A stretch of 60,931 nucleotides of DNA, taken from an uncultured Alistipes sp. GTDB taxonomy: Bacteria > Bacteroidota > Bacteroidia > Bacteroidales > Rikenellaceae. The notes below the pieces were generated by a model. The model was not told the origin of the DNA. It did not search any database and saw nothing but the letters and a program-made list of their open reading frames with translations. A program made the translations under genes and the position numbers. Positions 15,931 to 24,445 of this stretch are shown one piece after another (the first letter of the stretch is position 1; each line of letters opens with the position of its first letter). Where the stretch lies: contig CAAGBI010000019.1 in assembly GCA_900768015.1 (NCBI GenBank), forward strand, positions 1 to 60,931. The letters are read 5' to 3'.

Positions 15931-17523
15931 ATGCTACATCGCTTCACATCCAATATCGAGGATATAGAGCTACCCAAGCTCTTCACCTACCCTTTCCACT
16001 ATACGCCGCACCCCTTGTGTAGGGTTGCTGCGGAGGAGGTGCAGGGGTATATCGCCTCACGCGTGGAGTGGCACGAGGAGCTGTCGAAGGGCAAGATGTT
16101 CGGTGTGTTGGTTGTTGAGGCCGAGGGTGAGTTGGGCTTCGTGGCCGCCTTCTCGGGTAACCTCGCGGGAAGCAATAGCCACGAATATTTCGTGCCTGCA
16201 GTCTATGATATGTTGCGCCCAGGGGAGTTTTTTAGGCGCGGCGAGGCGGAGATATCTGCTATAAATCAGCGTATTAAGAGCCTCGAGGCGAGTGAGGAGT
16301 ACCTCGCGGCAAAGAGCGGTCTAACTGATGCGGAGCGCGAGTGTGAGGCTACGCTAAAGGCCATAAAGCAGCGACTTAAAGAGGGTAAGGAGTTGCGCGC
16401 GACGCAGCGTGCCGAGGGTCTATATAGCGAGGCGGAACTTATCCTTGCTTCGCAGAGGGAGAATGCCGAGGCGCAGCGCCTAAAGCGCGCAGCAAAGGAG
16501 CGCGTGGAGCTGGCGGCGGTACACCTCGCAACACTTCAGACAGAGATTGAGGAACTTAAGCAGGAGCGCCATCAGCGCTCGGCGGAGCTTCAAACGATGA
16601 TATTCAGAGAGTTCCGTATGCTCAATGCCGAGGGTGCGGAGCGCGACCTCTGCGACCTTTTTGCCCCCACGGCACAGCAGACACCCCCTGCGGGTGCGGG
16701 AGAGTGCGCAGCGCCCAAGTTGTTGCAGTATGCCTTCAAGCATGGCATGCGCCCCATCGCCATGGCGGAGTTTTGGTGGGGTGCCTCGCCCAAGGGTGAG
16801 GTGCGCCAGCATGGTCTCTTCTACCCCGCGTGCAACGGCAAGTGCAAGCCCATTTTGGAGCATATGCTCGTGGGTCTTCGGGTGGAACCCAACCCGCTCA
16901 AGAAGATTGTGCCCCCCGAACCAAAGGTTGTGTGGGAGGATAGGGATATTGTCATTATTGATAAGCCGAATGGCATGCTCTCGGTGAGGGGTAAGTCGGG
17001 CGTGCGCTCTGCCGAGGAGTGGGCTACGGAGCGATACCCCGAGGCTATGATTGTTCACCGCCTCGACCAGTCCACATCGGGAATACTCGTTATCGCAAAG
17101 CATAAAGCGGCGCACGAGGCGCTACAAAAGCAGTTTGTGTCTCGCACCATTAAGAAGAGCTATGTCGCACTGCTTGAGGGAGTTGTGGGGGTGAAGCATG
17201 GCGAGATACGCCTGCCACTGAAGCTCGATTATGAAAACCGCCCTCGCCAGATGGTTGCCGAGGATGGTCGCGCGGCACATACTATATTTGAGGTCGAGGG
17301 CTATGTGGAGGGTCGCACGCGCATACGCTTCTATCCCGTTACGGGGCGCACGCACCAGCTGCGTGTCCACGCTGCCCATGCCGAGGGGCTGAATGCCCCC
17401 ATTGTCGGCGACGACATCTATGGCACAAGTGCCGAGCGCCTTATGCTCCATGCCGAGACCATAGAGTTCGAGCATCCCACCTCTGGCGAGGTTATCTCCC
17501 TTACCAGCAAGGCGGAGTTTTAG
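15931..17523 (+). CDS. RluA-family pseudouridine synthase with long N-terminal region
   Basis: 530 residues. The catalytic domain occupies about 325-530: VVWEDRDIVIIDKPNGMLSV, then MIVHRLDQSTSGILVIAK with the invariant Asp of HRLD, then RTIKKSYVALLEG and TGRTHQLRVHAAH. It isomerises uridines in rRNA or tRNA. The first 320 residues are unusual for RluA but known in a subset of about 550-residue enzymes: a small domain (1-110), a charged coiled coil (about 110-215) and a segment with CNGKCKPILEHML. The exact target uridine cannot be read. Stop TAG; no terminator is obvious. Confidence 0.9.
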   Translation: MLHRFTSNIEDIELPKLFTYPFHYTPHPLCRVAAEEVQGYIASRVEWHEELSKGKMFGVLVVEAEGELGFVAAFSGNLAGSNSHEYFVPAVYDMLRPGEFFRRGEAEISAINQRIKSLEASEEYLAAKSGLTDAERECEATLKAIKQRLKEGKELRATQRAEGLYSEAELILASQRENAEAQRLKRAAKERVELAAVHLATLQTEIEELKQERHQRSAELQTMIFREFRMLNAEGAERDLCDLFAPTAQQTPPAGAGECAAPKLLQYAFKHGMRPIAMAEFWWGASPKGEVRQHGLFYPACNGKCKPILEHMLVGLRVEPNPLKKIVPPEPKVVWEDRDIVIIDKPNGMLSVRGKSGVRSAEEWATERYPEAMIVHRLDQSTSGILVIAKHKAAHEALQKQFVSRTIKKSYVALLEGVVGVKHGEIRLPLKLDYENRPRQMVAEDGRAAHTIFEVEGYVEGRTRIRFYPVTGRTHQLRVHAAHAEGLNAPIVGDDIYGTSAERLMLHAETIEFEHPTSGEVISLTSKAEF

Positions 17524-17599
17524 AAATATTGTCTAGTATTTGAGCAAGCTTTCCGTATAAATAAATTATTAATTGACACAAATTGTTGCAAAATAAAGA

Positions 17600-17607
17600 T
17601 AACTTTG
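17600..17607 (+). promoter_or_regulatory. -7 box of the HNH gene
   Basis: TAACTTTG. A transcript starting about 7 bases on would make the GTG at 17618 nearly leaderless, which is why the ATG at 17633 is preferred for the next gene. Confidence 0.45.
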
Positions 17608-17632
17608 CGTTGAATAAGTGATTAAGCTTGCT

Positions 17633-18841
17633 ATGATAAACGATTATAAAAAGGTTAAAGAGTGTGTTTATAAGGGTGAACACTATTCTGTGCGTGATAA
17701 TGGAGCAGTAATGCGTCATCTGCGTGAGGGTATGAAGCCTCGCAAGTTAGATGGAGTGTGGACGTTCGGAAGCAAAAACTCTCAGAATGGATATATGCAT
17801 GTTGGGTCTCACAGAGTTCATATTATTGTCGCAACGGCTTTTTATGGAGCTCATGATTCTAAAGTGTATGTAGTTGATCACATTGATACCAATCGTTGTA
17901 ACAATCGTGTTGAGAATTTACGATGGTTTACAAGATTAGAAAATGCAATAAATAATGAGATCACACGAAATAAGATTATTGCAATTTGTGGTAGTATAGA
18001 AGCCTTTATTGAAAATCCTTCCATTTTACATGAAAGAATGGGGCTTTTTGGCGAGCCTTCTTTGGAATGGATGCGAACTGTAACAAGAGAAGAGGCTTTT
18101 ATAGCATATGAGAATTTGAAACAGTTTTGGGCTGAGCAGGCAAAACGGCCCAAACAGTTGGCGGGTGGAAAACTAAATGATATAGTGTATCGCAAGCAAC
18201 TAAACATATCTGAAAAACAATTAAATACAGATGATACTACTGAACTAATATCGTGCAATGATGATAAATCGGATTTTCTTGTATCTAATGAAGAGTGGGA
18301 AGAAATGTCACAATCATTGCGAGCGCCATATCCTGATGAGACTATCAATAAGGAAAATGAAGAACCTGAAGATGAATTTGAATTAGGGTCAAAATATGTA
18401 ATGTCGCAAACACCTAGAGCAGCCCAAAGGCGAAATATGGAAGATAGGTTGTATTATTATCCAAGCACTCCTCAATTCAAATCAGACAGTCCTCTTAAGG
18501 TATATTTTGAAACATTAACGCCAGGTAAAGTGTTCTGGAGAAATCATGAGGGAAAGAGAGACTATATTGTTGAAAAACGAGATTATTCAATTGAAGGTAA
18601 CTCTTTAGTAATTATGCTAAAAGCAGGATATATATGGGGAAGTGACAATAATGGCGAAAGTGTTGAAATCCCATTATCTGCGCTCTCTGAACCCGATTAT
18701 GATGATAGAAAACTTAACCGCCAGTTATATGAGGTTGTATATAAAAATGGCGTGTATTACCATATTCGTGTTGAAAGAGGATTTCTTCCAAGAGAATATC
18801 TTGAGGACATATACAAGGAGATGACAGTTATAGAATCTTAA
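17633..18841 (+). CDS. HNH endonuclease-like protein, probably acquired
   Basis: 402 residues from the ATG at 17633. Residues 12-110 resemble the NUMOD/HNH module of phage and homing endonucleases: YSVRDNGAVMRHLR, then HRVHIIVATAFYG and VVDHIDTNRCNNRVENLRW, where the His-Ile-Asp and Asn-x-x-x-Asn residues form the metal site. Residues 110-240 are helical and Lys/Glu-rich, and 255-402 form an unknown domain. Codon use is A/T-ending and the gene is clearly lower in G+C than rluA before it and the rel operon after it. It stands alone with its own terminator. It may be a solitary homing-type nuclease or part of a defence element. Confidence 0.75.
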   Translation: MINDYKKVKECVYKGEHYSVRDNGAVMRHLREGMKPRKLDGVWTFGSKNSQNGYMHVGSHRVHIIVATAFYGAHDSKVYVVDHIDTNRCNNRVENLRWFTRLENAINNEITRNKIIAICGSIEAFIENPSILHERMGLFGEPSLEWMRTVTREEAFIAYENLKQFWAEQAKRPKQLAGGKLNDIVYRKQLNISEKQLNTDDTTELISCNDDKSDFLVSNEEWEEMSQSLRAPYPDETINKENEEPEDEFELGSKYVMSQTPRAAQRRNMEDRLYYYPSTPQFKSDSPLKVYFETLTPGKVFWRNHEGKRDYIVEKRDYSIEGNSLVIMLKAGYIWGSDNNGESVEIPLSALSEPDYDDRKLNRQLYEVVYKNGVYYHIRVERGFLPREYLEDIYKEMTVIES

Positions 18842-18856
18842 GAATGCTTGAATTTA

Positions 18857-18892
18857 AAACAGCCTCGAAAGTCTTTGCTTTCGAGGCTGTTT
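18857..18892. terminator. Bidirectional terminator
   Basis: Perfect 15-bp stem AAACAGCCTCGAAAG/CTTTCGAGGCTGTTT with a 6-base loop, between the HNH gene and the convergent PAS gene. Confidence 0.85.
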
Positions 18893-18914
18893 ACTTTATC
18901 CCCTTATAATCTCG

Positions 18915-19256
18915 TTACTCGCGGACGTAGTGGGGCATCTCGGCAGGAATCTCCAGTGAGAACTCCACGAGGCCAGCTACATCGCCCGCCTCGAACCATG
19001 GAGTCTGGTAGATGAGCTTGCGCAGACCGCGCTTCTCGATAGTGTAGGCGTTATTCTCGCCATTGGTAATCAGGCGGTTGATAATCTGGCGCGAGCGCTC
19101 AGAGTGACATGGAATCATCGACTTGTTGCGCACATCGCCATTAACCTCTATTGAGCGCTTATTCTGGTAGAGCACAACGCCATCGAGGTCGCATACGGTG
19201 ATGGCGCAAGTCTTGAGGTTGTCGCCCCAGGGGCAACGGATATCGTCAAAGTTCAT
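18915..19256 (-). CDS. Small PAS-like sensor domain protein
   Basis: 113 residues with a PAS-type beginning: CAITVCDLDGVVLYQNKRS, then an insert with PCHSERSRQIINRLITNGENN and a final strand region YTIEKRGLRKLIYQTPWFEAGDVAGLVEFSLEIP. PAS domains bind small ligands or haem, but this one has no output domain, so it would act through a partner. It is the last gene of the minus-strand operon beginning with the tonB-like gene, 19 bases after rel; a link to ppGpp signalling is suggested only by position. Confidence 0.7.
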   Translation of the reverse strand: MNFDDIRCPWGDNLKTCAITVCDLDGVVLYQNKRSIEVNGDVRNKSMIPCHSERSRQIINRLITNGENNAYTIEKRGLRKLIYQTPWFEAGDVAGLVEFSLEIPAEMPHYVRE

Positions 19257-19275
19257 AGATATAAGTTGTTAGTAG

Positions 19276-21501
19276 TTAATTAATTCTATAGACATTTTTC
19301 ACACCCTTAATGCGGCGCAGTGAGTGCAATAGCATGTCGACAATGCTGCTGCTGGGCACCTCGACCGTGAGTTGTGCCGTAGCCATGCCGTCGCCCTTGG
19401 GGGCGTAGTTTATGCCGCGCACCGAGAGCTTAAGCTCCTTGGTTGCCGTATCCATGATGATTGTCGCGAGGCCTGGGATGTCGGCAGCCGTGATGGCCAC
19501 AGTAACGCGGAAAGCTCCCACGGCATCGTCACGCCAGCGCGCCTCCATAACGCGGTAGGGGTAGCGCTCGCGCATACGGCGGGCATTGGGGCAGTCGCTG
19601 CGGTGGATGGTGATGCCTGCGTTGATGGTCACAAAGCCGAAGATGTCGTCGCCCTTGATGGGGTTGCAGCAGCGGCCGAGCTTATACTCGATGTTGTTGA
19701 TGCGCTCGTCGATGACAAGGGCATCGGTGCGGCGTGGGGCCTCGGTCTCGCGCTCCTCCCTTAAGCGTGCCTTGCGCTCCTCGACCTCGGCAGCAGCCTG
19801 GCGGCGTGCCTCGTCAGCCTCGCCCGAGAGCCAGCGTGTGAGTATCTCTTTTACAGCACCAATGTCCACCTTCTGGTCGGCAATGAGGGTGTAGAGCTCT
19901 ATGCCGCGGCGCACCTTATAATATTTACATAGGTAGCCCACGGCCTCATCTATGGCGATGTCGAGCTTCCAGTTTTTGAGCTTGCGCTCCAGCTCCTCGC
20001 GGCCGAGGCGGGCATGCTTCTGCTGCTCCTCACGCAGGTAGGCGCGGATGCGGGTGCGTGCCTTCTGCGTTACGCATATCGAGAGCCAGTCGGCCTTGGG
20101 GGTCTGGTCCTTGCGCGTGAGCACCTCGCAGATGTCGCCATTGTGCAACTGCTCCTTGATGGGCACAACGCGGCCTCCCACTTTGCCACCCACGCATATT
20201 GCGCCGAGCGAGGTGTGTATGTCGAAGGCGAAGTCGAGGACCGTAGCACCCTCGGGGAGCTTGCGTATATCGCCCGAAGGGGTGAAGACGAATATCTCGC
20301 CCGACGAGGGCTTGGCATCGAAGCGATGGGCGATAGACTCCGATGTGGTATCCTCGAGCAGCGTGCGCAGTCTCTGCAGCCACTCCTCGGCTCCCATGCC
20401 GCCCTGCTTCACGCCCTTATAGCGCCAGTGTGCTGCGATACCGCGCTCGGCAACCTCGTCCATGCGCTCGGTGCGTATCTGCACCTCCACCCAGCGGCCA
20501 TCCTCCGTCACGACGGTGGTGTGCAACGACTCGTAACCATTCGACTTGGGGATAGATATCCAGTCGCGCATACGCTCGGGGTTGGGGGTGTAGAGGTCGG
20601 TGACATGCGAGAACACGGTCCAGCAGAGGCGCTTCTCGCTCTCGCGCGGGCAGTCTATAATGATGCGCAGTGCGAAGATGTCGTAGACGCCGTCGAAGCC
20701 CACCTTCTGCTTGCGCATCTTCTGGAAGATTGAAAAGACAGACTTGGTGCGGCTCTTGATGTGGTACTTGATACCATCGCGGTCCAGAAGTGCTCGCACG
20801 GGGGCGATGAAGCGCTCGATGAATGCCATGCGCTCCGCCTCGCTCTCCTTAAGCTCGTGAACGATATGGTTATATGTCTCCGTCTCGAGATATTTCAATG
20901 AGAGGTCCTCCAACTCGCTCTTGATGCTATACAGGCCGAGCTTGTGTGCTATCTGCGCATATAGGTTGAGGCTCTCCCAGCTCTTTGTGCGGCGCTTCTT
21001 CTCGGGGAAGAGGTCGAGCGAGCGCATAACCTCGAGGCGGTCGGCGAGCTTGATGAGTATCACGCGAGGGTCCTCGGAGTAGGATACGATCATGTCGCGG
21101 AAGTCCGAGGCCTGCTCCTTTGAGGCCTTGAGCTTGATGTCCGAAATCTTGCACAGCGCAAGGGCGATGCCGAGCACCTCCTCGCCATAGTCGCGGCGTA
21201 TGGTTGCGCAGTACTCCTCCAAACGCTCGGAGTGGTGCTGCGTAGCGATGCGCACAACATCATGCACGATGGCGGCAATCGTAGAGTTGCGACCCAGGCC
21301 AATCTCCTCGACAACGATGCGTGCCACGGCGACACCATGGTCAAGCATGGGGTTGTTGTCGTAGCGGCGTGCACCGAAGCCCTCGAGGGCTTCGGCAGCG
21401 AAGCAGAGGGCGCTATCCACCATCTCGGCACTATGCTGAGAGAAGGTGGATGCAACGAGATTACGGAAATCGTTATATCTATCTAAGACGCTGCTGTTCA
21501 T
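19276..21501 (-). CDS. Long RSH enzyme (RelA/SpoT family) with degraded hydrolase motif
   Basis: 741 residues. Order: HD hydrolase domain (about 25-180), (p)ppGpp synthetase (about 225-345; DGVYDIFALRIII, RMRDWISIPKSNGYESLHTTV, VEVQIRTERMDEVAERGIAAHW), TGS (about 385-450; FVFTPSGDIRKLPEGATVLDFA), helical domain, zinc-finger-like CCNPIKGDD and C-terminal ACT. The synthetase looks intact, with a basic RxRD in place of RxKD of bifunctional enzymes. In the hydrolase domain the canonical HDVVED reads HDVVRI and ADRLHNMRT reads ADRLEVMRS, so two catalytic acids and a conserved Asn are missing. I infer a synthetase-dominant enzyme, requiring a second RSH elsewhere for breakdown. Confidence 0.92.
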   Translation of the reverse strand: MNSSVLDRYNDFRNLVASTFSQHSAEMVDSALCFAAEALEGFGARRYDNNPMLDHGVAVARIVVEEIGLGRNSTIAAIVHDVVRIATQHHSERLEEYCATIRRDYGEEVLGIALALCKISDIKLKASKEQASDFRDMIVSYSEDPRVILIKLADRLEVMRSLDLFPEKKRRTKSWESLNLYAQIAHKLGLYSIKSELEDLSLKYLETETYNHIVHELKESEAERMAFIERFIAPVRALLDRDGIKYHIKSRTKSVFSIFQKMRKQKVGFDGVYDIFALRIIIDCPRESEKRLCWTVFSHVTDLYTPNPERMRDWISIPKSNGYESLHTTVVTEDGRWVEVQIRTERMDEVAERGIAAHWRYKGVKQGGMGAEEWLQRLRTLLEDTTSESIAHRFDAKPSSGEIFVFTPSGDIRKLPEGATVLDFAFDIHTSLGAICVGGKVGGRVVPIKEQLHNGDICEVLTRKDQTPKADWLSICVTQKARTRIRAYLREEQQKHARLGREELERKLKNWKLDIAIDEAVGYLCKYYKVRRGIELYTLIADQKVDIGAVKEILTRWLSGEADEARRQAAAEVEERKARLREERETEAPRRTDALVIDERINNIEYKLGRCCNPIKGDDIFGFVTINAGITIHRSDCPNARRMRERYPYRVMEARWRDDAVGAFRVTVAITAADIPGLATIIMDTATKELKLSVRGINYAPKGDGMATAQLTVEVPSSSIVDMLLHSLRRIKGVKNVYRIN

Positions 21502-21520
21502 AGTGTTGTAGTTTTATAAG

Positions 21521-22297
21521 TTAGAGTTTGTGTACCACCACAAGGTCGTCGTTGCCCACGGCATGGCGTCTGCGCTCCTCGGGGCTTAGTAGGTCGCTAA
21601 CGGCGATGCGCTCCACCACAAATCCCGCCTCGGCGAGGCGTTGGTCGTAGTCGCGGCCATAGACACGGCGGTGGTCGTACTGGCCAAAGAGGCGTGTGCG
21701 TTCCTTGGCATCGGTGATGGTGTCGTCCTCGAAGGTCGTAGCACGCGACCTATCCTCTGGCACAAGCATTATGCCCCAGCCACCAGGCTTCAGAATGCGG
21801 TACAGCTCCGCAAGTGCAAGCCTGTCATCGACGACATGTTCGAGGAGGTGGTTGCATATCACTACATCTATAGAACGCGCCTCCATGGGGATATGTTGCA
21901 CATCGAAGTGCATATCGGCCAATGGTGACTCCAAATCGGCAGTCGTGTATCGCTCTCTGCAATCTTTGTAGTGGCGCTTGAAGTGGCGCATAAGCGATAC
22001 CTCGGGGGCGATGTGTAGGATGTGGGGGTGCACAGCAAAGAGGTCGCTATGGCGCTGCAGCCACAACCATATCAGGCGGTGGCGCTCCAACGACAGGCAG
22101 CACGGACATAGGGCATCCTCGCGCGAGGTGACATAGCCGTAGGGTAGGAACTTACGGCGCCGCGTACCACAGATGGGGCACTCCCTGCCACGGCCGAGGT
22201 AGCCAAGGCCCATGATGGGGACAGCACAGCCCGCCATGCGCTGCAGCCAGCTGCGCGGGATGTGGTTCAAAGCCCAGCGTATAGCACCCTTAAGCAT
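21521..22297 (-). CDS. SAM-dependent methyltransferase with N-terminal zinc ribbon
   Basis: 258 residues. A four-cysteine zinc ribbon at about 40-68 (CPICG ... CPCC) precedes a class I methyltransferase fold: ILHIAPEVSLMRHF in the place of motif I, YTTADLESPLADMHFDVQHIP, then VVICNHLLEHVVDDRLALAELYRILKPGG of the UbiE/methyltransferase-11 type. The glycine-rich SAM loop is atypical (HIAPE instead of DxGxG), as in a subgroup near polysaccharide genes. Substrate unknown. It lies 4 bases from xseB and 19 from rel in one operon. Confidence 0.85.
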   Translation of the reverse strand: MLKGAIRWALNHIPRSWLQRMAGCAVPIMGLGYLGRGRECPICGTRRRKFLPYGYVTSREDALCPCCLSLERHRLIWLWLQRHSDLFAVHPHILHIAPEVSLMRHFKRHYKDCRERYTTADLESPLADMHFDVQHIPMEARSIDVVICNHLLEHVVDDRLALAELYRILKPGGWGIMLVPEDRSRATTFEDDTITDAKERTRLFGQYDHRRVYGRDYDQRLAEAGFVVERIAVSDLLSPEERRRHAVGNDDLVVVHKL

Positions 22298-22301
22298 AGC
22301 G

Positions 22302-22514
22302 TTAGAAGGGTGTTGATGTGGTTATTCTCTCAATCTCGTGGCGTGTGATTGAGAGCTGTCGGCGACACTCCTCCACAAGCTCATTGGCACGCTTCACGGT
22401 GGCGGTGAGGTCGTTAATCTCTACCTTGCCACTGCGCAGATTCTCCAATATCTGCTCCAACTCCTTGATAGCGTCGGCGTAGCTAATCTCTATCTTTGTT
22501 GACTTCTTTGCCAT
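22302..22514 (-). CDS. xseB: Exodeoxyribonuclease VII small subunit
   Basis: 70 residues, the family length. ISYADAIKELEQILENLRSGKV is the XseB signature helix, followed by the second helix ELVEECRRQLS. It wraps around XseA to form a processive single-strand DNA exonuclease. It begins 12 bases after xseA, separated by a TAA and four sense codons in the same frame. Confidence 0.93.
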   Translation of the reverse strand: MAKKSTKIEISYADAIKELEQILENLRSGKVEINDLTATVKRANELVEECRRQLSITRHEIERITTSTPF

Positions 22515-22526
22515 ATATTCGTAGTG

Positions 22527-23792
22527 TTAATTTTTCGGTGTTATGCTCTTTATCTCTGCACCAACCACGCCATCGAGTAGCTCGATGTCAACGCTCTCGC
22601 CGATGCGAGTGTTGGCGATGCTCCTAATCGCTCCCTCTTGGTTGCGCGCAACGGCAAAACCGAGGCGTAGGATGTTGTCGATGGAGTAGCTCTGAAGCGT
22701 GCGCTCGGCAGCGTTGAGGCGTTGCTCCTCGGTGCTAATCATATACTCCACGCGACTAAGCAGTCCATCCTTTAATAGCTCTATGCGCTTTTCGTGGTTG
22801 CTGATATGTCGTGTGGCCTCGCGGCTGATGTTGACGCCATGGGTGTAGAGGCGTAACTCCTCGCCATGAAGCATATCCTCGACATTGTGGGCTATCTCCG
22901 TGGCGAAGTTCTCGACCAAAGTCATCTCGTAGTCGGCCATCTCCACCAGCTTAGTAGCCACGGCCGTGGGTGTCTTGAGTGAGGTGTGGGCGACCATATC
23001 GACAACCGAGACATCTTTGTCGTGGCCTATGCCCGAGAAGATGGGCAAGGGAAACTGTGCAACATACGAGGCGATGAGGTAGGAGTCGAAGAGAGCAAGG
23101 TCGCTTGTTGAGCCGCCACCACGGATGATGGCAACGACATCGAAATCCTCCTCCCTTTGGGCAATATCCTTGAGTGCCGCAACGATGCTCTCCTCGGCAG
23201 CGTCGCCCTGCATAAGGCTACGGAAGAGTGTGGTCTGGAAACGATATGTGCTACGGCTAAGCTCGTTCATAAAGTCCTGATAGCCAGCTGCGGTATCGCT
23301 CGAGACAATGGCTATGCGCAGCGTGGGGCGGGGTAGCTCCAGTTCGCGGTTCATATCCCACACGCCATCTTGTTGCAGGCGTGCTATGGTCTCACGACGG
23401 CGGCGCTCAATCTCGCCGAGGGTGTAGCGTGGGTCGATGTCGATAATCTGCAACGAGAAGCCGTATATCTCGTGGTAGGTGACAACGACACGCACCAGAA
23501 CGCGGAGACCTGCGCGGAGCGTAGCGCCTGTAGCGGCCTCGAACATAGATGCCATAGGCAGGTAGGCTGACTTCCAAATCACGGCACGGGCCTCGGCACG
23601 CGGAGCACCATCCGTAGCACCCTTCTCAACGAGGTTGAGGTAGCAGTGGCCCGAGCGGTTAACCTTGAGTTCCGAAATCTCGGCACTAATCCACAGAGGG
23701 TCGCGGAAGCGGCTCTCCAGCGTGGCACGCACCATGCGCTGCAGGTCGAGGAGCGTGAGGCTCTGCTCGGATGTGGGTGTCAGGTTATCCAT
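22527..23792 (-). CDS. xseA: Exodeoxyribonuclease VII large subunit
   Basis: 421 residues. The N-terminal OB fold (about 15-115; LWISAEISELKVNRSGHCYLNLVEKGA) binds single-stranded DNA, and the catalytic core holds the family motifs AIVSSDTAAGYQDF, IIRGGGSTSDLALFDSYLIA, FPLPIFSGIGHDKDVSVVDM and HTSLKTPTAVA. With XseB it degrades single-stranded DNA from both ends in mismatch repair and recombination. Directly followed by xseB. Confidence 0.95.
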   Translation of the reverse strand: MDNLTPTSEQSLTLLDLQRMVRATLESRFRDPLWISAEISELKVNRSGHCYLNLVEKGATDGAPRAEARAVIWKSAYLPMASMFEAATGATLRAGLRVLVRVVVTYHEIYGFSLQIIDIDPRYTLGEIERRRRETIARLQQDGVWDMNRELELPRPTLRIAIVSSDTAAGYQDFMNELSRSTYRFQTTLFRSLMQGDAAEESIVAALKDIAQREEDFDVVAIIRGGGSTSDLALFDSYLIASYVAQFPLPIFSGIGHDKDVSVVDMVAHTSLKTPTAVATKLVEMADYEMTLVENFATEIAHNVEDMLHGEELRLYTHGVNISREATRHISNHEKRIELLKDGLLSRVEYMISTEEQRLNAAERTLQSYSIDNILRLGFAVARNQEGAIRSIANTRIGESVDIELLDGVVGAEIKSITPKN

Positions 23793-23803
23793 GGCGCTGA
23801 TGT

Positions 23804-24358
23804 TTAGCGTATTACGACATATGGGTCTTTGGGTAGCTCCTTGCCTATGGGGAGTTGTATGTTGACGAGCTGCAGGCTCTCGATAGCCTTGCCATCGCGC
23901 ATGGCGGGTTGCCAGCGTGGTGCAGATGCTATCGTCTTTGTTACGCGCTTAAGGAACTGGCGCGAGGTGGTGTCGAGCACCTCGACGATGGTTGCCGTGC
24001 CATCCTCGGCGATAAGTAGGCGAAGTGAGGCGCGCTCGGCGGGCATGCTCTCCTTCCACTTAATTTGCTTGGCGAGGTAGGCGGTAAAGTTGTTCACACC
24101 CTCGGCCGCGAAGGTCGCGGGAGAGTCGTAGATAAGGTGCACGACGATGACACCCTCCGAGGCCCCGAGACCCCATTTAGCTATCGTCTCCTCATCTGCG
24201 GGGAGTGTCTCGATAGACTCGATATCGCTCTGCGGTATGCCCTCGATTGTCTCCACAACCCTGCCATTAACGACATAGAGGGGTTGCTGCGCCCAGAGGG
24301 GTGTAGCGCAGAGAAGCGCGATAAGGGCGTGTGTTATGTGTATGAGGGTCTTGTACAT
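23804..24358 (-). CDS. Secreted protein with TonB C-terminal-like domain
   Basis: 184 residues with a signal peptide ending LWAQ. After it comes LYVVNGRVVETIEGIPQSDI and IETLPADEETIAKWGLGASEGVIVV, which resembles the plug region of TonB-dependent receptors. The C-terminal 85 residues look like a TonB C-terminal domain (FTAYLAKQIKWKESM ... RLLIAEDGTATIVEVLDTTSRQF ... PRWQPAMRDGKAI). TonB proper has an N-terminal membrane anchor and a proline-rich span, both absent here, so it is not a standard energy transducer. First gene of the xse-rel operon; no clear promoter is visible. Confidence 0.7.
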   Translation of the reverse strand: MYKTLIHITHALIALLCATPLWAQQPLYVVNGRVVETIEGIPQSDIESIETLPADEETIAKWGLGASEGVIVVHLIYDSPATFAAEGVNNFTAYLAKQIKWKESMPAERASLRLLIAEDGTATIVEVLDTTSRQFLKRVTKTIASAPRWQPAMRDGKAIESLQLVNIQLPIGKELPKDPYVVIR

Positions 24359-24374
24359 AGCCTGGTGTTATAAA

Positions 24375-24406
24375 CAAAACGACCAAACCCGATGTGGGTC
24401 TGGTCG
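24375..24406 (-). terminator. Terminator of prfA
   Basis: Minus-strand stem CGACCAGACCC / GGGTTTGGTCG, followed by TTTTGTTT. Confidence 0.75.
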
Positions 24407-24445
24407 ATATGCAGGGTAAAATGCTTGGTCAACCTTCCCCGTAGG

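Noticed and set aside
20014..20733. 239-codon plus-strand frame opposite the RSH gene
   Set aside because: It is antisense to the strongly conserved rel gene, has a composition that mirrors its codon bias and matches no family.
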